Positions 7,884-15,694 of a DNA stretch of 64,000 nucleotides are shown in pieces. The translations under genes and the position numbers were made by a program. Position 1 is the first letter of the stretch, and every line of letters begins with the position of its first letter. This DNA is from Kordia sp050633145 (lineage in GTDB: Bacteria > Bacteroidota > Bacteroidia > Flavobacteriales > Flavobacteriaceae), in assembly GCF_050633145.1 (NCBI RefSeq), contig NZ_JBOEFY010000020.1:160774-224773 (forward strand), given 5' to 3'. The notes below the pieces were generated by a model. The model saw nothing but the letters and a program-made list of their open reading frames with translations. It was not told where the DNA came from and ran no database searches.

Positions 7884-8182
7884 GAATTTAGATTCCAATT
7901 AAAATTCAATGATCTACAATTTGGGCACGTAGTGTATTCGTCTTCATTAAGAGATTTTTGACAACGATGGCACACTTTGTATTTCGGGTTTATATGACTT
8001 ATAACAAACTTTGCATCTTTAAGAGAAATAGCATGCAAAGTCCTAATTGCATTTATGGCTTGCAAAGGAGAGTCTGCATTTAATTTTTGTAACTTTTTCT
8101 TTTCTTCAAATGAAAAATCAGGAATTTTAAACGTTTCTCTTGGGTTACATCGTTGGCAATATATTTCCATAAGTTTATCCAT
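7880..8182 (-). CDS. Zinc-ribbon-like protein, 100 aa
   Basis: Three Cys pairs are visible: C9/C12 (YCQRC), C71/C74 (CHRC) and C87/C90 (CPNC). The last two form a zinc-ribbon-like knuckle. The middle, LQAINAIRTLHAISLKDAKFV, resembles the alternating helix of ribosomal protein L7/L12-type folds. The function is not known. The start overlaps the GNAT gene upstream by 8 bp, so the two are co-transcribed, and the end overlaps the S41 gene by 4 bp in convergent orientation. A start at Met5 (8170) is also possible. Confidence 0.6.
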   Translation of the reverse strand: MDKLMEIYCQRCNPRETFKIPDFSFEEKKKLQKLNADSPLQAINAIRTLHAISLKDAKFVISHINPKYKVCHRCQKSLNEDEYTTCPNCRSLNFNWNLNS

Positions 8183-8627
8183 TTCTAGTCATAGCAATAT
8201 GAGGAATTTCATCTTCTAAATATCCATCTCCTACTTGTGAAAATCCGTGCGATTCATAAAATTTTTGTAAATATGTTTGCGCAGAAATTTTAATATTTCG
8301 TGTATTATAATGTTCTTGAATGGCAGCAATAGCAGCTTTTACAATTATATGACCATATCCAAATGCACGAGCATTTTTTGCTACTACTACTCTACCAAAA
8401 CTGGCTTCGTTCTCAAAATATTCGCCTGCATTAAAAAGCCGTATATACGCTACAATCTTTCCATGCTCATCACTACCAATTACATGCAATGCTTTTCTAT
8501 CTTTTCCATCAACATCCTGATACACACAATTTTGCTCTACCACAAAAACTTCACTTCGTAATTGTAGTATATCATACAATTCATCAATAGAAAGTTTATC
8601 AAACGATTTTACAGTTACTGTTAGCAT
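8175..8627 (-). CDS. GNAT family N-acetyltransferase, ElaA-like
   Basis: This 150-aa protein has the ElaA signature near the N-terminus (LQLRSEVFVVEQNC, YQDVDGKDRKALH). The acetyl-CoA-binding segment GRVVVAKNARAFGYGHIIV comes next, then KISAQTYLQKFYESHGF near the end. It transfers acetyl groups; the substrate is unknown. The length is typical of the family. It is the first gene of a two-gene operon with the zinc-ribbon gene and diverges from the large gene at 8930. Confidence 0.88.
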   Translation of the reverse strand: MLTVTVKSFDKLSIDELYDILQLRSEVFVVEQNCVYQDVDGKDRKALHVIGSDEHGKIVAYIRLFNAGEYFENEASFGRVVVAKNARAFGYGHIIVKAAIAAIQEHYNTRNIKISAQTYLQKFYESHGFSQVGDGYLEDEIPHIAMTRNG

Positions 8628-8662
8628 AAGTTTTGGAAATCAATTAGTTATAAATAAACACA

Positions 8663-8723
8663 AACATTTTACAAAAAATAATGTAAAATGTTTATATTAT
8701 TATTGTAATATGTTGTATATTTG
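8663..8723 (+). promoter_or_regulatory. Promoter with operator-like repeats for the 1126-aa gene
   Basis: AACATTTTACA (8663-8673) and TGTAAAATGTT (8682-8692) make a perfect 11-bp inverted repeat with an 8-bp spacer. A direct copy TGTAATATGTT follows at 8704-8714, 22 bp from the second, directly before TATATTTG (8716-8723). The direct pair plus -7 element repeats the design at 1106-1138 and 3337-3377. The start codon lies about 200 nt downstream. The region is also upstream of the GNAT gene on the other strand. Confidence 0.55.
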
Positions 8724-8929
8724 CATTAATATTTAAGCATAAAGCTACGAAATAAAGTAATAATAGCTTAAAATATGGGTATTTTTAATTTCTTTCGAAT
8801 AAATTCAAACATTTGATTGAATTATAAGTAGAATGAAAATTAGTTTTTAATCGTACAAAAGTTGAGTACTGTCATTAGAAAAGCGGAAACAGTTTATTCA
8901 AATACACTTAAACGATTAAAATCTAAAAG

Positions 8930-11900
8930 ATGAAACAAAACATCAAAAATACATTGTACAGATTTGTAACAATGCGTGCTCCCGAATTGATTGGAGATGA
9001 AACAAAAGCATTAGGGTTTGTACAATTTCCTGAAAGTGAAACAAGTGCTTTTATAGCACCTGCTGCACAAGCAGCAACACCTGAAGCTAAAAAACAAGCT
9101 ATTGAAACTGCTGTTGCTGGATATACGCCAACATATGCTTCAAAAAAAGATTTAAAAGCAGCAAATACATATTTATACGACTTTGCTACTTGGCTTACAA
9201 GTAATAGAACAAAATTTTCGTTAGAAGAAATTACAGCTAAAATTGATGCTTTCTATTTACCACAAAGCACTATTCCAAATATGGTTGAAATTTGGGATGA
9301 TTTACATTATACTATTTTAACTGCTGGCGATTCATATCTAAGAGACTTATTGTTATCTTATATTGTTGCTGATTTCTTTTTAACAAACCGCGACAAAGTT
9401 GAGCGTACTGCTGAAAATTTACAAAAAGTAGCACAAGCCAGAGTTATTGTTGACAAAAACTTATTCAATTATGAAGTTTCATCAACTGAACCAAGAACGC
9501 CAAAAACTGCCGAAAAACACTTCAAAAAAGAAGTAAATGCAGTCGCAGCAAGACAAAACTTGGTAGAATTAGAAGCTGTTGCTAAGGAAGTTGCTAACGC
9601 AAGAAGTATTTATGATTCAGACAATACAAAAGCAAAAGCAGCCTATCAAAAAACCTATGATGCTTCTGTACGTGCTGCCTATGATGCAGCTACTGTAACA
9701 GAAAGAGTTGTGACAGATCCAGATTCTGGAGAAACTTCGGTTGTAAAAGAATATACCAACTTAGTTGTTCCTGATTATAATTTTTTACCAACTGATGAAT
9801 TAGACAAAACAGTTTTAGCAAGTCGCTTAAGTCTTCCTGCATTACAAGTTGTAAATGATTTTGAAGCACAAAACAATGCAACTACTTTACAAGAAATTGA
9901 AGATGCTATTGCAAATGAAATTCAAACAAATACCGATGAGGTTTTTGAAAACACAAATTTCGAACAATCGCAAGTAGTAATTCCTGGTGGAATTTCAGTA
10001 CCAGTATCTACCGACGCAAACCTTGCTCCTTTTTCGTACAGCTTATGTCCAAGACAAAAAATTGGAAGTTCATTATATAACTTATTATTGACAATCAATG
10101 TTCCAAATGCTTCCTATGATGTTGTGAGGACTTTTATCGAATCTGGAAACGAAATTTTTACAGATTTTACAGATTTTAACTTAGGTTCAAAAATTTCATT
10201 AGTTTTATGTAGTGAAGGTATTGATTTAAGTCAAACTTCAGAAATTGATTTGGAAATTGAATTTTCTAATGGAGAAATCTATGATGATAATGTTACAGAT
10301 ATTGTACCCAAAAAATGTAAATTAGGTCAATTGCAACCGGCTACTTTAGGACCTCCAACAATCGACGAAGCTCCAGTAACCTTTGGAATTCAGCGTTTGG
10401 GAATTGCTGATTACCGTAAAGTAGAGCAAGAGGTTTGCTGTTATGTACCAGGAGAGGTTTCACACATTGAAAACATCATGGCGCGTGAATACAAATCGAA
10501 AGATGTAAGACGTACGCGTCGTCAAGAAACAACAAACACTTCTTCTAGCGAAACTGAAAGAGAAAACCTAACAGAAACTACTTCAACAGATCGTTTCGAA
10601 ATGAATCAAGAAATTGCTTCTATTAATTCGCAAAATCAATCTGTAAATGCTAGTGCTGGCTTACATTGGGGTAATAAATCTGGTAGTTTTGGTGGAAATG
10701 CTAGCGCAAGTTTTGCAACTAATACTTCTTCAGAAGATTCTGAAAATCAAGCTATTTCACATGCTAAAGAGTTAACTGAAAGAGCGTTGGATAGAGTAGT
10801 TCAAAAAGTACGTGAAGAGCGTGTTACAAAAATTGTAGAAGAATACTCAGAAACTACCTCTCACGGATTTGACAATCGAACTGGAGACAAACACGTTTCG
10901 GGCGTATATCGTTGGGTTGATAAAGTATACGAAAACAAATTACTGAATTATGGAAAACGTTTAATGTACGAATTCATGATTCCGGAGCCAGCTTCTTTTC
11001 ACGACTTAGCAATTCAGATGTCAAGTGAAGAAGATGTCTTAGTAAAACCTGTAGATCCAAGAACGGCTTCTTTCCAAAAGATGAAAGATCATAAAGCAGT
11101 TACTGCAACGACCTACAAACATTGGGCAGCTATTTACAATGCTGAGGTTTCTGAACCGCCAGTAGAAAATATGTATGTTGGAAAAGCATTTTCGTATAAA
11201 GCCACTGAAATCATGGACGATCGCTATGAACGATATGGTGAAAATGAAGAAGTTACCATTCCAGAAGGATATTACACTACCTATGCAAAAGCATATTGGG
11301 AAGATAGTTCTGATGGATACACTCCAAATGCGACTAAAATTATTGTTGGAAGTGAAAAAATAGCAACCAAAGGTGTTCTATTTAGCATTCCTAAACACGT
11401 AGAATCAATTCCTGTATCATTTTCTTCTTTAGGACATTTATCTGGAAACTCTACCGTAAGTATTAAGGTTCAAATTTTACCTGAAACTAAAGAAAGATGG
11501 CAAATTGAAACCTTCAATACAATTATTGAAGCGTATGAAGAGCGTATGACAGAATACAATGAAAAACTGGCTGCTCAAAAAGAAATGAAGAATCAAAAAG
11601 TGGATATCAATCCAGGGTTCTTCAGAGAAATTGAAAAGACAGTCTTACGTAAAAACTGTATCACGTACTTACTTGGTCATGAAAATTTAGGGAAAGATTT
11701 AGTCAATAACAGACAATCTGTAACTGAAATTACAGCCCAATATTCAAATGCTTCTTTAGATGATTATGCTGCAAAAGTAAAATTCTTTGAGCAAGCTTTT
11801 GAATGGGATATTATGAGTTATTATTTCTATCCTTTCTACTGGGCAAACAAAGAAAAATGGGGAGAGTTATACCAAATTCAAAACAACGATCCATTATTCA

Positions 11901-12310
11901 AAGCTTTCTTACAAAGTGGAATGGCACGTGTAATTATTACCGTTCGTCCAGGATTTGAAGAAATGGTAAACTGGTATATTGCTACAGGACAAATTTGGAA
12001 TGGTGGACAAGTACCAACACTTGACGATGAAGAATTTGTATCTATTATCGATGAATTACGTAATCCTGAAAGTGAAGTAGAAGAAACATGGGAAACTCGT
12101 GTACCAACTTCATTAACAGTGATTCAAGCAGGTTCCATCGGATTGAATGTTGAAGGATTGCCATGTAATGATGAATGTAACGATTGGTTACGATTTGACA
12201 CTGACGGAAACCCAATTTCCGACAATCCAATTGTACAAAGCAACGAGCTTGTTGGAGGTACTGAAGATGGCGTTGGAAGCGATGTTGTTGGAGATACTCC
12301 CGTACTATAA
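8930..12310 (+). CDS. Large protein of unknown function, 1126 aa
   Basis: No signal peptide or transmembrane helix is visible, so it is probably made in the cytoplasm. Residues 1-190 are helical and Ala-rich (TYLYDFATWLTSNRTKF, YLRDLLLSYIVADFF). The region around 490-600 is very S/T/N/E-rich (ETTNTSSSETEREN, then SGSFGGNASASF). It is followed by a charged helix (ERALDRVVQKVREERVTKI), then VSGVYRWVDKVYENKLLNYG and MYEFMIPEPASFHDL. The C-terminal third has EWDIMSYYFYPFYW and ARVIITVRPGFEEMVNWY. I have an uncertain memory of these motifs in large uncharacterised proteins of other phyla. Its promoter shares repeats with the repressor and endolysin operon. The hairpin at 12342 ends the unit. Function unknown. 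Confidence 0.75.
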   Translation: MKQNIKNTLYRFVTMRAPELIGDETKALGFVQFPESETSAFIAPAAQAATPEAKKQAIETAVAGYTPTYASKKDLKAANTYLYDFATWLTSNRTKFSLEEITAKIDAFYLPQSTIPNMVEIWDDLHYTILTAGDSYLRDLLLSYIVADFFLTNRDKVERTAENLQKVAQARVIVDKNLFNYEVSSTEPRTPKTAEKHFKKEVNAVAARQNLVELEAVAKEVANARSIYDSDNTKAKAAYQKTYDASVRAAYDAATVTERVVTDPDSGETSVVKEYTNLVVPDYNFLPTDELDKTVLASRLSLPALQVVNDFEAQNNATTLQEIEDAIANEIQTNTDEVFENTNFEQSQVVIPGGISVPVSTDANLAPFSYSLCPRQKIGSSLYNLLLTINVPNASYDVVRTFIESGNEIFTDFTDFNLGSKISLVLCSEGIDLSQTSEIDLEIEFSNGEIYDDNVTDIVPKKCKLGQLQPATLGPPTIDEAPVTFGIQRLGIADYRKVEQEVCCYVPGEVSHIENIMAREYKSKDVRRTRRQETTNTSSSETERENLTETTSTDRFEMNQEIASINSQNQSVNASAGLHWGNKSGSFGGNASASFATNTSSEDSENQAISHAKELTERALDRVVQKVREERVTKIVEEYSETTSHGFDNRTGDKHVSGVYRWVDKVYENKLLNYGKRLMYEFMIPEPASFHDLAIQMSSEEDVLVKPVDPRTASFQKMKDHKAVTATTYKHWAAIYNAEVSEPPVENMYVGKAFSYKATEIMDDRYERYGENEEVTIPEGYYTTYAKAYWEDSSDGYTPNATKIIVGSEKIATKGVLFSIPKHVESIPVSFSSLGHLSGNSTVSIKVQILPETKERWQIETFNTIIEAYEERMTEYNEKLAAQKEMKNQKVDINPGFFREIEKTVLRKNCITYLLGHENLGKDLVNNRQSVTEITAQYSNASLDDYAAKVKFFEQAFEWDIMSYYFYPFYWANKEKWGELYQIQNNDPLFKAFLQSGMARVIITVRPGFEEMVNWYIATGQIWNGGQVPTLDDEEFVSIIDELRNPESEVEETWETRVPTSLTVIQAGSIGLNVEGLPCNDECNDWLRFDTDGNPISDNPIVQSNELVGGTEDGVGSDVVGDTPVL

Positions 12311-12341
12311 TGACTCATTAATCACAGATTTTTAGTAGAAA

Positions 12342-12372
12342 AAGTCGTCCCGAATTTGATTTGGGACGGCTT
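12342..12372 (+). terminator. Terminator after the 1126-aa gene
   Basis: AAGTCGTCCC pairs with GGGACGgCTT (one G-T wobble) around a 10-nt loop, followed by TTTT. No gene is evident between here and 12545. Confidence 0.75.
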
Positions 12373-12544
12373 TTCTTATATCTTGTTTTAACAAATATTG
12401 AAATGAAAAAAATTAATCTTGATTAGTGATATCTGATATAGAAACTGTTTCTTTCATCATTTTTGATGTGTTGCAAAAAGAAATTTAAAACTAAGTTTTT
12501 AATCGATTAGAATCATAAATTTCTCCAAAATCATAAACCAAAAA

Positions 12545-12578
12545 AACCTCGCTAACAAAAAAGTAAGTTAGCGAGGTT
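12545..12578 (-). terminator. Terminator of the immunity array (module copy 1)
   Basis: The perfect 12-bp stem AACCTCGCTAAC/GTTAGCGAGGTT has flanking A and T runs and works in both directions. It lies just beyond the stop of the first SUKH gene. Related versions with diverged stems occur at 13711, 14720 and 20290, so the hairpin travels with the immunity cassettes. Confidence 0.8.
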
Positions 12579-12605
12579 TTTTATTATTGAATACTAAAAG
12601 AATTT

Positions 12606-13061
12606 CTATTCATCCAAATCTTCATCAATTAAATAGCTCACAAATTCTGTCCATGAATTTGCTATTTTCTGTGGCTCACCATAACTAAACATGTGGTAAA
12701 TGCTTCCAAATTCTCCAGAAGCTAATGACATCATTAAAATACCACCGGAAGATGCACCAATATCTATACCTTTTGGAATATATCGCGCGCCACCTCTACT
12801 AGCTTGCTCATCTAATGACCCCTCTCCATTATCTAAATAATTAAAGTTATACAAATGAATATCTTCACTCACCAAAACATCTGCACTATCTGCATCAAAT
12901 ATAACGTAATCACCTTCGGGTGAACCTCCATTATACGTAAGTATATGAGTGCGATAATCTCTAGGTAAGTTTATCTTTAAAGCCTCTTCAAAAGTTATAA
13001 GCCAATTCTCTAGCACTCCTTCTTCTAGGTCTCTATATTTAACTCGCATTTTAAATTTCAT
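12606..13061 (-). CDS. SMI1/KNR4 (SUKH) family immunity-like protein, paralogue 1
   Basis: This 151-aa protein has the SUKH layout: LENWLITFEEALKINLPRDY near the N-terminus, RTHILTYNGGSPEGDYVIF, then GIDIGASSGGILMMSLASGE and FGSIYHMFSY. SUKH proteins are established immunity proteins in polymorphic toxin systems, usually binding nuclease or other toxin domains. It is the last of three adjacent paralogues downstream of the toxin gene. Only 5 bp separate it from paralogue 2. The C-terminal 30 residues are essentially identical in all three, whereas the N-terminal halves differ. Confidence 0.85.
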   Translation of the reverse strand: MKFKMRVKYRDLEEGVLENWLITFEEALKINLPRDYRTHILTYNGGSPEGDYVIFDADSADVLVSEDIHLYNFNYLDNGEGSLDEQASRGGARYIPKGIDIGASSGGILMMSLASGEFGSIYHMFSYGEPQKIANSWTEFVSYLIDEDLDE

Positions 13062-13066
13062 AGTAT

Positions 13067-13513
13067 CTAATCTTCATCAATTAAATAGCTCACAAATTCT
13101 GTCCATGAATTTGCTATTTTCTGTGGCTCACCATAACTAAACATATGGTAAATGCTTCCAAATTCTCCAGAAGCTAATGACATTATTAAAACTCCAGCAG
13201 ATGAATAACCAATATCTATTCCTTTAGTAATTAAGTCACTTCCGCCCCATTCTGCTTGTTCCTCTAATTCACTTTCTCCATTATCTAGTTCATCAAAACT
13301 TTGAACATGAATGTCTTCATCTACTAAAATTCCTGCACTATCAGCATCAAATATAACATAATCTCCTACTGGGAAACCTCCATTATATTTGAGCATGTGA
13401 TTACGATAATCTTTTGGCAAGCGTATTTTCAAAGTATTTTCAAACGCTGCAAGCCAATTTTCTAAGACTCCTTCTTCTAAGTCTTCGTATTTTGTACTTA
13501 TTTTAAATTCCAT
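13067..13513 (-). CDS. SMI1/KNR4 (SUKH) family immunity-like protein, paralogue 2
   Basis: This 148-aa protein is closely related to its two neighbours (LENWLAAFENTLKIRLPKDY, YNGGFPVGDYVIFDADSAG, DIGYSSAGVLIMSLASGEF). It lacks the final LDE of the other two. The C-terminal stretch from FGSIYHMF to SYLIDED is shared at protein and nearly at DNA level. It is probably co-transcribed with paralogue 1 (5-bp gap). Immunity against a toxin variant, not necessarily the resident one, is inferred from family and context. Confidence 0.85.
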   Translation of the reverse strand: MEFKISTKYEDLEEGVLENWLAAFENTLKIRLPKDYRNHMLKYNGGFPVGDYVIFDADSAGILVDEDIHVQSFDELDNGESELEEQAEWGGSDLITKGIDIGYSSAGVLIMSLASGEFGSIYHMFSYGEPQKIANSWTEFVSYLIDED

Positions 13514-13710
13514 CTTATTTATTTTATTAAATCTAGTATTATTTAAAAGATACCAAAATTACCCATATGAGATAAAGACGCCTTGTGCAATGGTCTATGC
13601 ACTTAATTCAAAGCTACCTTTAGTTTGTTTTGAGACATCATCCATATGATGTAGTGTAAGTTCTAAATTCTCACTGAGAATACAACAATGATTTTAAATC
13701 GTAAACAAAA

Positions 13711-13745
13711 AAAACTCACTAACGAAAAGAAAGTTAGTGAGTTTT
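13711..13745 (-). terminator. Terminator of the immunity array (module copy 2)
   Basis: AAAACTCACTAAC pairs perfectly with GTTAGTGAGTTTT, preceded by ATTTTAAATCGTAAAC, a sequence also found before the hairpin at 14720. It separates paralogue 3 from paralogue 2, so the array is several transcription units. Confidence 0.8.
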
Positions 13746-13782
13746 TTTTACACTCTTAAATTATCAAATACTAAAAGAATTT

Positions 13783-14238
13783 CTATTCATCCAAATCTTC
13801 ATCAATTAAATAGCTCACAAATTCTGTCCATGAATTTGCTATTTTCTGTGGCTCACCATAACTAAACATGTGATAAATACTTCCAAAACCACCTGTAGCT
13901 AAAGACATCATTAAAATGCCTCCATATGTAGAACCAATATCAATTCCCTTTGGAATATAATCAGTTCCGCCCCAACGCGCCTGCATATCTAATGAGCCTT
14001 CACCATTATCCAAATATTTGAAAGACTTTATAATAATTGTTTCATCTACTAAAACATCAGCTATGTCTTCATCAAAAACGGCATAATTTTCTTTTATAGG
14101 TACTCCCCCATTATATCTAAGCATATGGGTACGATAATCTTCTGGTAAACGGATTTCCATAGTTTCTTCAAACGCTACCAACCAGCTTTCTATAACACCT
14201 TCTTCTAAATTTTCTGGGATGTCTGATTCAAATTTCAT
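13783..14238 (-). CDS. SMI1/KNR4 (SUKH) family immunity-like protein, paralogue 3
   Basis: This 151-aa protein has IESWLVAFEETMEIRLPEDY, MLRYNGGVPIKENYAVFDED, then DIGSTYGGILMMSLATGGF and the same C-terminal block as the other two. It has its own terminator module at 13711. The extra residue pair in the NGG loop and the different middle region suggest diverged specificity (inference). It lies 28 bp downstream of an 84-aa gene on the same strand. Confidence 0.85.
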   Translation of the reverse strand: MKFESDIPENLEEGVIESWLVAFEETMEIRLPEDYRTHMLRYNGGVPIKENYAVFDEDIADVLVDETIIIKSFKYLDNGEGSLDMQARWGGTDYIPKGIDIGSTYGGILMMSLATGGFGSIYHMFSYGEPQKIANSWTEFVSYLIDEDLDE

Positions 14239-14266
14239 TTTTCTTTCTAATCCAATATATTATCAT

Positions 14267-14521
14267 TTAAAATAACTTTCCATCTCTCTTAAGTTTTGAT
14301 AATCTACGTCTTTCCTCTTTTCTAGCTTTTTCCTCTGGGGTTAAAAAATCCCATTCTAATTGATCTATTTGTTTATAAATATCATGTGCTTCCTCATAAA
14401 CATGTTTATTTTCTTCAACATATCTTTGTAACTCTTCAGATGTTTTAAATTCTTTAGATGTAATTATTGTTAATTCTTTTAGTCTTTCCTTTAACTTAAT
14501 TAATTCTTCTTTCTCGGTCAT
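14267..14521 (-). CDS. Small charged helical protein in the immunity array, 84 aa
   Basis: The protein is rich in Glu and Lys (EELIKLKERLKELTIITSKE, TPEEKARKEERRRLSKLKRD) and probably forms a coiled-coil hairpin. No family is recognised. Its place between immunity genes, in the same orientation as the toxin, suggests another immunity or accessory gene of the array, or a remnant of one. A coding-looking fragment without a start codon lies directly upstream. Confidence 0.5.
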   Translation of the reverse strand: MTEKEELIKLKERLKELTIITSKEFKTSEELQRYVEENKHVYEEAHDIYKQIDQLEWDFLTPEEKARKEERRRLSKLKRDGKLF

Positions 14522-14528
14522 GTTTTTA

Positions 14529-14654
14529 TTACTCTTTTAATATTATTTGTGTAAATTCTTTAAAAGACCATATTTCAAATTTTGCTTTTTTTACGTATTT
14601 ACTATAAATGTATGCAAGATCATTACTATAATCAAGTACATCTTTTGTGATTTT
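14529..14654 (-). pseudogene. Start-less C-terminal gene fragment in the immunity array
   Basis: On the minus strand an open frame of 41 codons without Met reads ...DVLDYSNDLAYIYSKYV KKAKFEIWSFKEF... and ends at 14529. Its composition is protein-like: aromatic residues and a helix-compatible pattern. At its upstream border it meets the terminator-module sequence of the array. I interpret it as the tail of a former immunity gene cut off by recombination at the repeated module; this is inference. Confidence 0.35.
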
Positions 14655-14719
14655 TTAATAGATTGGAATTATAAATTTATCAAAAGTAATACACCAAATG
14701 ATTTTAAATCGTAAACCAA

Positions 14720-14753
14720 AAAACCTCACTAACAAAAAAGTTAATGAGGTTTT
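14720..14753 (-). terminator. Terminator of the immunity array (module copy 3)
   Basis: AAACCTCACTAAC pairs with GTTAATGAGGTTT with one mismatch, and is preceded by the same ATTTTAAATCGTAAACC sequence as copy 2. Confidence 0.7.
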
Positions 14754-14810
14754 TTGATTCTTGAATTATTGAATACTAAATGATTTTAAAAACTCTTTTT
14801 TATATTTTAG

Positions 14811-14908
14811 TTATTGTGAGTTTTGATTTTTCACTTTAATTAATTCATTTAAAAATTTAGTATAACTACCGCGGTTGTAATCCTTTTAAAGCAGTATCAA
14901 CTAAGATA
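14811..14908 (-). pseudogene. Frameshifted tail of the upstream small gene
   Basis: Beyond the stop of the 82-aa frame, coding-like sequence continues in other frames: NIDILVDTALKGLQP in one, then RGSYTKFLNELIKVKNQ ending at TAA 14811-14813 in the next. Two single-base shifts would join these to the 82-aa protein. Either the gene is decayed or there are sequence errors here. Confidence 0.35.
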
Positions 14909-15157
14909 TCAATATTCTTTGTATGCTTTAGGGAATAGATTTCCATTATTGATTAATAATTCAAATTCTTCAATTTTTTCTATACTTAAACCACGATCCC
15001 TACTAAGTGTTTTAAGGGGCTTTGGATTCTCTTGCATTTTTATTAAAAATTCTATTTCCATTTGATTAAGTAAGTCTAGTAGATCTTGTATAGATTCGTC
15101 TCCATGAATTATAAATTTAACTTTTTTTCTTAAGCTTTCTATAATATCAACAAACAT
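14909..15157 (-). CDS. Hypothetical protein of the immunity array, 82 aa (probably truncated)
   Basis: The protein reads MFVDIIESLRKKVKFIIHGD, then LSIEKIEEFELLINNG and LFPKAYKEY. The last part resembles the start of SMI1/KNR4-type domains (E-x-E near an L-P-x-x-Y-K-E-F motif), but the rest of such a domain is missing. Coding-like sequence continues past its stop in shifted frames to 14811, so it is likely a broken gene. It lies 95 bp downstream of the immunity gene next to the toxin, on the same strand. Confidence 0.45.
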   Translation of the reverse strand: MFVDIIESLRKKVKFIIHGDESIQDLLDLLNQMEIEFLIKMQENPKPLKTLSRDRGLSIEKIEEFELLINNGNLFPKAYKEY

Positions 15158-15251
15158 AATAAGTTCTCTTTGACAAGAAAATATAAACGTTTTGGATAGT
15201 AAACTTTTCTATGAATTTGCTAGAGAGATTTTTCCAGAATTTTTTCCTACT

Positions 15252-15689
15252 TTACTCTTTTCGTTCTAAATATTTTTTTACCCAGCTATAATCAGTACCG
15301 TCTATAAAGCCCATATGATAATAATGTAGACTTTTTAAATTATTTCTTACCTTTCTTTTTGTGAGAACTTTTCTATCAGATGAAACAGTCATATCAAAAT
15401 CTATATCTTCAGTTGGGTTGTAGTTCTCAATACAATTATAATATATAATATCTTTATAAGTTGCATCCAACTCTTTTCCATTATTATAAGTTAAAAATGT
15501 GAGATGCACACCATTTTCTGGAACATCATACAATTCTATTTCACATATAGGAAACTTAATATTTACATAATCTTTATCATATCCTTCATACACTTCATAA
15601 GGTGCAGGCCAAGTAAATTCACCCATTATTTCTTTTACCATCGATACTGTTATATAACTTTTTGGTATGTAATTTTCTTCATTATTCAT
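15252..15689 (-). CDS. Probable cognate immunity protein of the adjacent toxin, 145 aa
   Basis: The gene starts 5 bp after the toxin stop codon on the same strand, the standard place for the cognate immunity gene. The family is not recognised. Visible features are YIPKSYITVSMVKEIMGEF at the N-terminus, FPICEIELYDVPENGVHLTF in the middle, and LHYYHMGFIDGTDYSWVKKY at the C-terminus. It is a clear paralogue of the gene at 19836, on the far side of the toxin in the opposite orientation. The function is inferred from position. Confidence 0.7.
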   Translation of the reverse strand: MNNEENYIPKSYITVSMVKEIMGEFTWPAPYEVYEGYDKDYVNIKFPICEIELYDVPENGVHLTFLTYNNGKELDATYKDIIYYNCIENYNPTEDIDFDMTVSSDRKVLTKRKVRNNLKSLHYYHMGFIDGTDYSWVKKYLERKE

Positions 15690-15694
15690 AATTT

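Noticed and set aside
12300..14760. CRISPR-like array among the repeated hairpins of the immunity region
   Set aside because: The repeats are terminator modules hundreds of bases apart with genes between; there is no regular repeat-spacer pattern and no cas gene in the window.
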